A DNA stretch of 64,000 bases from JAUMBM01 sp964645715 (GTDB taxonomy: Bacteria > Bacteroidota > Bacteroidia > Chitinophagales > Saprospiraceae). Both the position numbers and the translations under genes were made by a program. The first letter of the stretch is position 1. Every line of letters begins with the position of its first letter. Shown in pieces: positions 50,389-57,891 of the stretch. A model generated the notes under the pieces. The model saw nothing but the letters and a program-made list of their open reading frames with translations. It did not search any database and had not been told where the DNA came from. The stretch lies in the NCBI GenBank assembly GCA_964645715.1, contig CAZYAO010000004.1, positions 67,177 to 131,176 of the forward strand, in the 5' to 3' direction.

Positions 50389-51366
50389 TCACCACTCATC
50401 CAGCAGCTGTCTAAGTTCCGTGGCCAGTAGCTCGATTTCTGCACTACCCCGCTGGGTATACACTAGATCACGCAGCCGCACAAAAGACCAGTTTAAGACC
50501 CGCGTCTGAGGATGGTGCGTAAAAATCAGCACGGAATCGGGCTGCATATTGGTCACGTAGTCAGGCACATAGGCCTTGTCAAGGCTGTTATTGATACCCG
50601 AACCCAGCAACCAGATCCCCTCCGCGCTCCGGTGAGCGAATGTCTTGGCATTCATACCAAAATCACCACCTACGCAAACCACCTGAATGCCGCGATTTTG
50701 CACCGACACCAACCAAGGGTACACCTTGTCCGTTACATTTACCTCTTGTGGTGGGCAGCCCGTGCGCACGGGGATGGCATTGACGTTGAAAAGGCGCATT
50801 GTATCCCCTTTGCTATTGACTTTTAACTCATTGAAAAGGGCATGGTGATGCAATACCACCAAATGAGAAGCTGCCCGCAGGCTGTCGCACAGCTGTTGGA
50901 TCAGCCCCAGCTGCGCTTCACGCTCTTCACAGGCTTCCACTGGCTGCTTCCATGGGTTATGCCACATTAGCTGGGTATTGAGCACCAACACACATACCCC
51001 CTCCAGCCAGTAAGTATAATACAGTGGCCTGCCAGTGGCCGTATTTATGCGGTCGGTATGACCATACATCACATCATGATTGCCCACCGCCCAAAAAGTT
51101 GCCGGATTTTTCAGGCCGATTAGTGAATCGAGATAGACGAGCGTTGATGCCCGGGCCGTCGTCTGGCTACACACATCTCCCCCTAGCCACACCCCATCGA
51201 ACCGCTGAAAATCAATAAGCTCCAGCCTTGGATCCAACTTGTCGGGGCGTCGCCAGTCATAGGGATGTCCTAAAAAAAGATAAGTCCTGCCACTCCCTCC
51301 AGTCACCGGCAGCAGGCACGCTAGCCCTAAAGCGGCAAAACAGACAAATAAACTGAGCAATCGCAT
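50389..51366 (-). CDS. Calcineurin-like metallophosphoesterase, secreted
   Basis: 325 aa. Signal (LLSLFVCFAALGLACLLP). Metallophosphoesterase motifs: WLGGDVCSQTT (GGD), FWAVGNHDVMYGHTD (GNHD) and VVLHHHALFNELK (H-H); a first D-x-H block is not clear, and LFLGHPYDW may replace it. The C-terminal part has VQNRGIQVVCVGGDFGMNAK. It probably hydrolyses a phosphoester or a nucleotide in the periplasm. It is monocistronic, since a terminator lies downstream and no neighbour is close. Confidence 0.82.
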   Translation of the reverse strand: MRLLSLFVCFAALGLACLLPVTGGSGRTYLFLGHPYDWRRPDKLDPRLELIDFQRFDGVWLGGDVCSQTTARASTLVYLDSLIGLKNPATFWAVGNHDVMYGHTDRINTATGRPLYYTYWLEGVCVLVLNTQLMWHNPWKQPVEACEEREAQLGLIQQLCDSLRAASHLVVLHHHALFNELKVNSKGDTMRLFNVNAIPVRTGCPPQEVNVTDKVYPWLVSVQNRGIQVVCVGGDFGMNAKTFAHRSAEGIWLLGSGINNSLDKAYVPDYVTNMQPDSVLIFTHHPQTRVLNWSFVRLRDLVYTQRGSAEIELLATELRQLLDEW

Positions 51367-51606
51367 GAAAAAAACCTTTGGATATTGAACACAATGATAG
51401 ACCAGCTGTTAGTACCACAACTCATGACTGAGGAAAGTTATTTCATCCGAACAGTTTATTGTTGTGTACTTGTCTGGCTTTTGTTGTGTGAAAATGTTTT
51501 TTGTTTGTTTATAGTTTAGTACCGGCGTTCTGGTCTCAGGACGCCTTTTTTTTGCTTACGGCCAAATGCCTAAGCCGGCGAGTGCAGCTGAGTCTTCAAA
51601 ATATTG

Positions 51607-51614
51607 TATTTTCG
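51607..51614 (+). promoter_or_regulatory. -7 promoter box (TATTTTCG) of the DUF4956 gene
   Basis: Near-consensus box 18 nt before ATG 51632; supports that start over the upstream ATG. Confidence 0.35.
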
Positions 51615-51631
51615 CGTCTCAATCAGCTGCT

Positions 51632-52327
51632 ATGGATTTTATGCAAGCCCTGCAGGAGCGCTACATACAGGAATTTTCCAACAATGTGCCGCTGGGCGAA
51701 TTTCTGCTCAATATAGGCGTAGCCGCGCTGCTGGCAGCGCTCATCCGGCTCTTTTATATACAGTATGGACATGCACTTTCCAACCGCCGCCGCTTCAGTG
51801 CCAACTTTTTACCCCTTACGCTGAGTACCCTGCTGGTAATCATGATTGTAAAATCGAGCATTGCCCTGTCGCTGGGGTTGGTCGGCGCCCTGTCCATTGT
51901 GCGCTTCCGGGCCGCCATCAAAGACCCCGAGGAGTTGGTATTTCTATTTATGAGTATCGGCATTGGCCTGGCCTGCGGCGCTGGTCAGCCCTTGCTGGCG
52001 GTGGTAGCGCTGGTGGTCATCCTGGCAGTCATGTGGATCGGCCGTCGGTTTAGCCGCAGCGCTGATGTCAACACCGAGTCTGGCAGGCTTTTTATCAATA
52101 TCACCACTGATTTGCGGGATCTTACGCTCGTCAGCAATACGGTGACGCAACATTTGTCATCCGTAGAACTTCGCCGCATGGATACGCCTGCTACCGGCGG
52201 GCTTGATCTGACCTACATCGGTCGGGCTGCTGACCTACAGCAACTTAGCAAGCTGACAGCGGCGGTAACGGCACTTTCACCGACAACGCGACTGTCGGTA
52301 ATCGATCAGCCTGATTTGATTATGTGA
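51632..52327 (+). CDS. DUF4956 domain-containing membrane protein
   Basis: 231 aa. About three TM helices in the first half (LLNIGVAALLAALIRLFYIQ, LTLSTLLVIMIVKSSIALSL, FLFMSIGIGLACGAGQPLLA) and the diagnostic segment GLVGALSIVRFRAAIKDPEE. The C-terminal half is soluble (FINITTDLRDLTLVSNTVTQ). The family often sits beside VTC-domain and CotH genes of polyphosphate or spore-coat-like systems, but none is seen here. ATG 51632 is chosen. Confidence 0.92.
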   Translation: MDFMQALQERYIQEFSNNVPLGEFLLNIGVAALLAALIRLFYIQYGHALSNRRRFSANFLPLTLSTLLVIMIVKSSIALSLGLVGALSIVRFRAAIKDPEELVFLFMSIGIGLACGAGQPLLAVVALVVILAVMWIGRRFSRSADVNTESGRLFINITTDLRDLTLVSNTVTQHLSSVELRRMDTPATGGLDLTYIGRAADLQQLSKLTAAVTALSPTTRLSVIDQPDLIM

Positions 52328-52370
52328 TACCTATTTTTTTAGCTGCCAAAAGCAACTGAAAAAACAATAC

Positions 52371-52417
52371 AGGTATATTTTCTGATTTTTCTGTGAAAAA
52401 TCAGAAAATATATACCT
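52371..52417. terminator. 18-bp bidirectional terminator, AT-rich
   Basis: TATATTTTCTGATTTTTC with its complement, plus outer AGG/CCT. It overlaps the Rieske gene stop. Confidence 0.75.
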
Positions 52418-53495
52418 ATAAAAGCCCGTCCAGCAGCACATGGAAGTGGTGCACGGCTGTCTCCTGCCTCACTGAATACCGCCCGCGCTCGTAATAACGG
52501 GACTGTACCCCCTCCTGCACACTTTCTACCACAGCCTCATCCTCCATTTCCGTCAGGTCGAGTTGGTTTCTTGCGCGGTCGAGTTCATTGCCGGGATAGT
52601 AGTACGTTCGGAAGCGCACCCGCGTCTGGTTGAGTCCCAGTGGCTCCACCACATTGAGCGACAAGCCCCAGGGATAAAAATTGAGCATCAGATTGGGAAA
52701 AAGCCAGTAGTAATAAGCATATATACGCTTGCCGTGATCCTGTGCCTGTGGAGGAATGTCAAAACAAGGCTCACCCTCCTTAGCCAGCCCCAGTTGCAGA
52801 CTGCCGTAGGGAAAAAGTTCGTAGCTGTACTGTTCAAAAGCAATTGCCTGGTTCAGCGCGGGGTGCACAAACGGTATATGAAAACCCTCGAGATAATTAT
52901 CGCAGTAGAGAGCCCAATGTGCATTAACGTAATAATCTTTAGAATCCTCTTCACTGAACACCAGCGAATCCAGCGGCAGCCAGCCCAGTCGCTCCCGGAT
53001 GGGCGCTGTCATCTCCGACAGGCTGGCCAAAGGATCAAGCGACACAAACAGCAGCCCCAGCCATTCGGCAAAAGGAATTTGCGCGAGGTGGTCGGCTGGC
53101 CCGGGAAAATTTTCCACGCCTTCAAATTCGGGCATACTCTTAAAGCTACCATCAAGCCGGAAGCAGCGGCCGTGATAGCCGCAGCGCAGTACCCTGCCCT
53201 TAGCCGGTTTTTCAACGATCAACTTAGCGCGGTGAGTGCACACATTGGACAAGCAGTGCAATGCACCCGCTTCTGTGCGGGTAAAAAGCAAGGGCTCGTC
53301 CAGCACTCCCGGCAGCAGCGTGAAAGGCAGTTGCGACAGCGGCTCCTCCACAGCCGATCCCTCAGCCACCCATTGCCATGTACGGGCAAACACTTTCTCT
53401 GCCGTCTCTGCAAAGAGGCCGGCATCTTTGTAAAAAAGCGCCGGCAAGCTGCGCGCGCGGCCAATATTGGCATCGATGCTAAAGCGTGATGGCAT
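52416..53495 (-). CDS. Rieske non-haem iron oxygenase, large (alpha) subunit
   Basis: 359 aa. N-terminal Rieske [2Fe-2S] domain with CTHRAKL (C-x-H) and LRCGYHGRCF (C-x2-H). Catalytic domain with the mononuclear iron site NYLEGFHIPFVHPALNQ (E-x2-H-x4-H). This is the pattern of aromatic-ring and amine oxygenases such as choline or carnitine monooxygenase. A ferredoxin reductase partner is not in the window. ATG 53495 is preferred to a TTG at 53510. The gene is 76 nt from pruA (minus, upstream), separated by a perfect palindromic hairpin. Confidence 0.9.
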   Translation of the reverse strand: MPSRFSIDANIGRARSLPALFYKDAGLFAETAEKVFARTWQWVAEGSAVEEPLSQLPFTLLPGVLDEPLLFTRTEAGALHCLSNVCTHRAKLIVEKPAKGRVLRCGYHGRCFRLDGSFKSMPEFEGVENFPGPADHLAQIPFAEWLGLLFVSLDPLASLSEMTAPIRERLGWLPLDSLVFSEEDSKDYYVNAHWALYCDNYLEGFHIPFVHPALNQAIAFEQYSYELFPYGSLQLGLAKEGEPCFDIPPQAQDHGKRIYAYYYWLFPNLMLNFYPWGLSLNVVEPLGLNQTRVRFRTYYYPGNELDRARNQLDLTEMEDEAVVESVQEGVQSRYYERGRYSVRQETAVHHFHVLLDGLL

Positions 53496-53520
53496 GGCTG
53501 TTTTTTTCAAAAATCAACAT

Positions 53521-53560
53521 AAAAGATTCCTTGGCGGCTGCAGCCGCCAAGGAATCTTTT
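53521..53560. terminator. Perfect 40-bp palindrome (TGCA loop)
   Basis: The 20-base arm from 53521 to 53540 is complemented exactly by 53541-53560. Core GGCGGC-TGCA-GCCGCC. It lies between pruA and the Rieske gene. Confidence 0.8.
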
Positions 53561-53571
53561 GATACAATCGC

Positions 53572-55200
53572 TTACACCTCCATGAACGGATAGCGATAGT
53601 CCGTAGGCGGCACAAAATTTTCCTTAATCGTCCGCGGGCTCAGCCAGCGGTAGAGATTGAGTACGGAGCCGGCCTTATCGTTGGTGCCTGAGCCGCGGGC
53701 ACCGCCAAACGGCTGTTGCCCCACGACAGCCCCGGTAGGCTTGTCGTTGATGTAAAAATTGCCGGCAGCATTGCGCAGGCGCTCTGTCGCCTGTGCAATG
53801 GCGTAGCGGTCGAGCGAGAACACAGCACCCGTGAGTGCGTAGGGCGAGGTGCTGTCGACCAGCGTCAGCGTCTCTTCCCACTGCTCATCTTCGTAGACAT
53901 AGATGGTCAGCACGGGGCCAAAAATTTCCTCCTCCATGGTGCGGTAGTGCGGATCTTTGACCAGCAGGACGGTCGGCTCGATGAAGTACCCGTTGGACTT
54001 ATCGCAATGGCCACCGGCAACGACTTCTACGCCTTCTGCCTTTTTGGCCTCCGCGATATAGTTGCTGATTTTATCGAAAGCACGCTCGTCGATGACAGCG
54101 GTGAAAAAATTGGAAAAATCTTCCGGTGACCCCATGGTGATGGTTGCCAGATCGCGCTCAATACCTGCCCGCACCGCTGCCCAGCGGCTGGCCGGGATGT
54201 AAGCCCGCGACGCTGCGGAGCATTTTTGCCCCTGAAACTCAAAAGCGCCGCGCACCAGCGCGGTGACAACTGCTGCCGGATCGGCAGAAGGATGCATCAG
54301 TACAAAGTCTTTACCGCCGGTTTCCCCGACGATGCGCGGATAAGTCTTGTAGCGCGCGATATTTTTGCCGATGACTCCCCAGAGGGCCTGAAACACCTTG
54401 GTGCTGCCCGTGAAATGCAGACCGGCAAAATCGGGATGGCTGAAGACAACCTCGCCGGCTGCGGGGCCATCGACATAGATCAGGTTGATGACGCCGGGCG
54501 GCAGGCCGGCAGCTTCCAGCACTTCCATGACCACCATGGCCGAATATACCTGTGTTTCTGCCGGCTTCCACACCACCGTATTGCCCATCATTGCCGGCGC
54601 CGCCGGCAGGTTGCCCGCGATAGAGGTAAAGTTGAAGGGAGTGATGGCAAAGACGAAACCTTCCAGCGGACGATAGTCGAGGCGGTTCCAGGTAAGCGGT
54701 GCACTGTTGGGCTGCGTCTCATAGATCTCCGTCATATACTGGACATTGAAGCGGAAAAAATCGCACAGCTCAGCGACAGCATCGATTTCGGCCTGGAAGA
54801 TGGTTTTGCTCTGGCAGAGCATAGTGGCTGCATTCATGCGGGCCCGGTAGGGGCCGCTCAGCAGGTCGGCTGCGCGCAGAAAGACAGCCGCGCGATCCTG
54901 CCACGGAAGGCTTTCCCACTGATACTTTGCCCGCAGCGCAGCAGCGATAGCCTGCTGCACGTGCTCGGTGCCGCCTTTGTGAAAATAGCCAAGGGTGTGC
55001 GCCAGCTCATGCGGCGGATGGATAGACACACGGCGGTCGGTGGTCACGCGCTGCCCGTCGATAACCATTGGAATATCAGCGACAGTCGCTTTGAGTTCCC
55101 GTAGCGTCGTTTCGAGCGCCACGCGCTCCGCCGAGCCCGCGCGATAGCTCAGCACTGGCTCATTAACGGCCGCTGGCGGCCTGAAATATGCATTTGCCAT
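53572..55200 (-). CDS. pruA: L-glutamate gamma-semialdehyde dehydrogenase (P5C dehydrogenase)
   Basis: 542 aa. Eukaryote-like P5CDH type: FNFTSIAGNLPAAPAMMGNT (cofactor site), VINLIYVDGPAAGEVVFSHP, LHFTGSTKVFQALW, RIVGETGGKDFVLMHPSADP (Glu base region), EFQGQKCSAASRAYIP (catalytic Cys), YRTMEEEIFGPVLTIYVYED. It oxidises glutamate semialdehyde to glutamate in proline catabolism, with NAD. ATG 55200 is preceded by a TACCTTTG box at 55231. No proline dehydrogenase gene is nearby. Confidence 0.96.
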   Translation of the reverse strand: MANAYFRPPAAVNEPVLSYRAGSAERVALETTLRELKATVADIPMVIDGQRVTTDRRVSIHPPHELAHTLGYFHKGGTEHVQQAIAAALRAKYQWESLPWQDRAAVFLRAADLLSGPYRARMNAATMLCQSKTIFQAEIDAVAELCDFFRFNVQYMTEIYETQPNSAPLTWNRLDYRPLEGFVFAITPFNFTSIAGNLPAAPAMMGNTVVWKPAETQVYSAMVVMEVLEAAGLPPGVINLIYVDGPAAGEVVFSHPDFAGLHFTGSTKVFQALWGVIGKNIARYKTYPRIVGETGGKDFVLMHPSADPAAVVTALVRGAFEFQGQKCSAASRAYIPASRWAAVRAGIERDLATITMGSPEDFSNFFTAVIDERAFDKISNYIAEAKKAEGVEVVAGGHCDKSNGYFIEPTVLLVKDPHYRTMEEEIFGPVLTIYVYEDEQWEETLTLVDSTSPYALTGAVFSLDRYAIAQATERLRNAAGNFYINDKPTGAVVGQQPFGGARGSGTNDKAGSVLNLYRWLSPRTIKENFVPPTDYRYPFMEV

Positions 55201-55230
55201 GATAATATGCAGTATTTGGTTAAGATTGTA

Positions 55231-55238
55231 CAAAGGTA
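55231..55238 (-). promoter_or_regulatory. -7 promoter box (TACCTTTG) of pruA
   Basis: Matches TAnnTTTG on the minus strand, 30 nt before the pruA ATG. Confidence 0.5.
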
Positions 55239-55249
55239 GGCATTTATTC

Positions 55250-55289
55250 AAAATACTTTTGGGCGGCTGGGTCCGCCCAAAAGTATTTT
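55250..55289. repeat. 17-bp hairpin in a divergent promoter region
   Basis: AAAATACTTTTGGGCGG and its complement around CTGGGT. It lies upstream of both pruA (minus) and fhs (plus), so it is unlikely to be a terminator of either. Confidence 0.75.
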
Positions 55290-55385
55290 TGGCCGACAAT
55301 CAGAAGTCGGGTGCTATCGCTGAAAATCACCTTTGACAGCCCGCCAGCGCAATCTTCGTCATCTCCCAAAATAGAGACAAAATAG

Positions 55386-55393
55386 TATCTTTG
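55386..55393 (+). promoter_or_regulatory. -7 promoter box (TATCTTTG) of fhs
   Basis: Matches TAnnTTTG, 45 nt before ATG 55438. Confidence 0.55.
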
Positions 55394-55437
55394 CTTTTGG
55401 CTGTCACGGCTGCCACTAACTAAAACAAACCAAAAAT

Positions 55438-57108
55438 ATGGCCACTGACTTACAGATTGCGCGGACCATCAAGCTCCGCCACATACGCGATATTGCTGCG
55501 CAGCTCAACATTGCCGAAGACGATCTCATCCTCTACGGCAAGCACAAAGCCAAGCTCCCGCTCTCGCTCATCGATGAAAGCCGCTGGAAGCGCAACAAGC
55601 TCATCCTCGTTTCTGCCATCTCGCCAACGCCAGCCGGCGAAGGTAAGACAACCGTATCCATTGGGCTCTCTCAGGGACTCAACCGCATCGGTAAAAAGAC
55701 GACCGTCGTGCTGCGGGAGCCCTCGCTGGGACCTGTCTTTGGCATTAAGGGAGGTGCTACCGGGGGCGGATACAGCCAGGTGCTGCCCATGGAAGACATC
55801 AACCTCCACTTCACCGGCGATTTTGCTGCCGTCGAAAAAGCGCACAACCTGCTGGCGGCACTGATTGACAACAACCTGCAGAACAAAAAACATAGCCTCA
55901 ACATTGACCCCCGCACAGTCGTCTGGAAGCGGGTCATGGACATGAACGACCGTGCGCTGCGGCAGACAATCGTCGGGCTGGGCGGCACGACCATGGGTGT
56001 GCCTCGTGAGACGGGTTTTGACATCACCGCCGCTTCGGAAGTGATGGCCATCCTCTGCCTGTCAACCGACCGGGCAGACCTTAAGCGGCGGCTGGGCAAT
56101 ATATTTATCGGCTTTACCCACGACAAGAAGCCCGTGTATGCCCGCGATCTCAAAGCCCAGGGTGCTATGGCCGCTCTGCTGAAGGATGCTATCCTACCCA
56201 ATCTCGTACAGACCAACGAAGGCTACCCGGCCATCATCCATGGTGGACCTTTCGCCAATATTGCACAGGGCACCAATACGGTGCTGGCTACACGCATGGG
56301 CCTGTCTCTCAGCGATTATGTAGTCACGGAAGCGGGTTTCGGCTTTGACCTGGGCGCTGAGAAGTTTTTTGACATCAAGTGCCAGAGCGCTGGTTTATCC
56401 CCCAATGCCGTGGTGATTGTCGCTACCATCCGCGCCCTCAAATACCACGGCGGGGCAAGCCTGAAAAATCTTACCACCCCAGACCTGACGGCACTGGAGC
56501 AAGGCTTGGAAAATTTAGGCAAACATTTGGAAAACAGCAAATTGTTTGGAATTCCAGCCGTCGTAGCCATCAATCGCTTCACGACCGATACTGATGAGGA
56601 GGTAGCTGCCGTACAGGCTTACTGCCAGCAGCTGGGCGTGCCCGCTGCGGTGGCAGAGGTGTGGGCAAAAGGGGGCGAAGGGGCAGAAGCACTAGCCGCC
56701 ATGGTGGCGGAAAAAGCCGACGCACACGCAGCAGCCTTCAGGCCGTTGTACGACTGGTCGTGGCCCATCGAAAAGAAGATTGAAACCATTGCAATTACGT
56801 ATTATGGTGCCCGATCGGTAGAATACACCCCCCAGGCCAAGGCCGATCTCAAAAAAATCGACCAGCTGAGCCTCAATGGCCTGCCTGTATGCATGGCCAA
56901 GACTCAAAAATCGCTCTCGGATAATCCCGACCTGATCGGGCGGCCGCGCGATTTTGTGCTGACTGTACGGGAAATTGAAATCGCTGCCGGAGCAGGCTTC
57001 GTCGTACCCATCACCGGCGAGATGATGCGCATGCCAGGGCTACCCAATGTGCCCGCAGCGGAAGGCATTGACATTGATGAAGAAGGAAATATTGAGGGGC
57101 TTTTTTAA
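55438..57108 (+). CDS. fhs: Formate-tetrahydrofolate ligase
   Basis: 556 aa, full FTHFS length. Motifs: ISPTPAGEGKTTVSIGLSQG (P-loop), LREPSLGPVFGIKGGATGGG, INLHFTGDFAAVEKAHNLLA, DMNDRALRQTIVGLGG, YVVTEAGFGFDLGAEKFFDI and PITGEMMRMPGLP. It makes 10-formyl-THF from formate, THF and ATP, feeding one-carbon metabolism. It is monocistronic, followed by a strong terminator. Confidence 0.98.
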   Translation: MATDLQIARTIKLRHIRDIAAQLNIAEDDLILYGKHKAKLPLSLIDESRWKRNKLILVSAISPTPAGEGKTTVSIGLSQGLNRIGKKTTVVLREPSLGPVFGIKGGATGGGYSQVLPMEDINLHFTGDFAAVEKAHNLLAALIDNNLQNKKHSLNIDPRTVVWKRVMDMNDRALRQTIVGLGGTTMGVPRETGFDITAASEVMAILCLSTDRADLKRRLGNIFIGFTHDKKPVYARDLKAQGAMAALLKDAILPNLVQTNEGYPAIIHGGPFANIAQGTNTVLATRMGLSLSDYVVTEAGFGFDLGAEKFFDIKCQSAGLSPNAVVIVATIRALKYHGGASLKNLTTPDLTALEQGLENLGKHLENSKLFGIPAVVAINRFTTDTDEEVAAVQAYCQQLGVPAAVAEVWAKGGEGAEALAAMVAEKADAHAAAFRPLYDWSWPIEKKIETIAITYYGARSVEYTPQAKADLKKIDQLSLNGLPVCMAKTQKSLSDNPDLIGRPRDFVLTVREIEIAAGAGFVVPITGEMMRMPGLPNVPAAEGIDIDEEGNIEGLF

Positions 57109-57111
57109 AAA

Positions 57112-57155
57112 AAATGAGGCGCAAAAGCAGCGGAAACTGCCTTTGCGCCTCATTT
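57112..57155. terminator. Bidirectional terminator between fhs and the response regulator
   Basis: AAATGAGGCGCAAA-GCAG with its complement and one mismatch, then a T-containing tail, between converging genes. Confidence 0.8.
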
Positions 57156-57806
57156 CTACCGCCTGTTTTGGTGAAAAAGCGCAATAGCCTCTGCCTTACT
57201 GTTAATGTGTAATTTTCTGTAAATATTGCGAATGTGCACCGGAAGCGTATTCGGCGAAACCTTTAATCGGTCTGCAATAAGTTTATAGCTCAACCCCTCA
57301 GCCAAAGCTTCCAGCACCTGCATTTCCCTGCCCGTCAGCACCAGTGTATCCCCTTTGGCCGTGAACAGAGAAGCTCCCTCTACGACGGGATTAAGCCGGT
57401 TGACAACCATGCGTGCAATGGTGGGAGACATAGCAGAACCTCCCGCATGATGGGTGGCAATTGCCTGCGCAATATCCGGCAAAGAGGTGTTCTTCAGCAG
57501 ATAGCCCGTTGCACCGGCGCAAAGCGCCTGAAATACATAATTGCTGTTGCTGTGGATGGTGAGCATGATTATTTCCAGCTGAGGTAAAAGGCTTTTGATG
57601 GGTCTTATGGCATCCAGTCCCTGCATGCGGGGCAGGTTGATATCCAATAATAGCACTTGGAGCTTCGATAAGCCCGGAGCTGATTCCAAAAAATCTTCAA
57701 CATTGCCGAAGACGGCCGCACACTGCATCTCCGGCTGCATATTGAGGTATTCGGCCAGATAAGCGCGTATTCCCTGATCATCTTCAACCAAGCCTACTTG
57801 AATCAT
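57156..57806 (-). CDS. NarL/LuxR-type response regulator
   Basis: 216 aa. Receiver domain: acidic pocket (Glu8, Asp9, Asp10), phospho-acceptor Asp55 in VLLLDINLPRMQG, conserved switch region IIMLTIHSNSNYVFQALCAG and GATGYLLKN (Lys). LuxR HTH at the C-terminus: LTGREMQVLEALAEGLSYKL, LKVSPNTLPVHIRNIYRKL. It is the third gene of an operon with two sensor proteins, the natural output of the intact kinase encoded just upstream. Confidence 0.95.
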   Translation of the reverse strand: MIQVGLVEDDQGIRAYLAEYLNMQPEMQCAAVFGNVEDFLESAPGLSKLQVLLLDINLPRMQGLDAIRPIKSLLPQLEIIMLTIHSNSNYVFQALCAGATGYLLKNTSLPDIAQAIATHHAGGSAMSPTIARMVVNRLNPVVEGASLFTAKGDTLVLTGREMQVLEALAEGLSYKLIADRLKVSPNTLPVHIRNIYRKLHINSKAEAIALFHQNRR

Positions 57807-57891
57807 TCCATAAAATTTGCCGCTAAGTTGGGAAGTATGGAAGACAGATGCAATACCATAAACATAGTATTCGGCACATGTTTGCTGCCGG

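Noticed and set aside
52563..53489. 308-aa plus-strand ORF
   Set aside because: Antisense shadow of the Rieske oxygenase.
54226..55104. 292-aa plus-strand ORF
   Set aside because: Antisense shadow of pruA.
55250..55289. Terminator for pruA or fhs
   Set aside because: It lies upstream of both genes, in the promoter region, so it is listed as a repeat.
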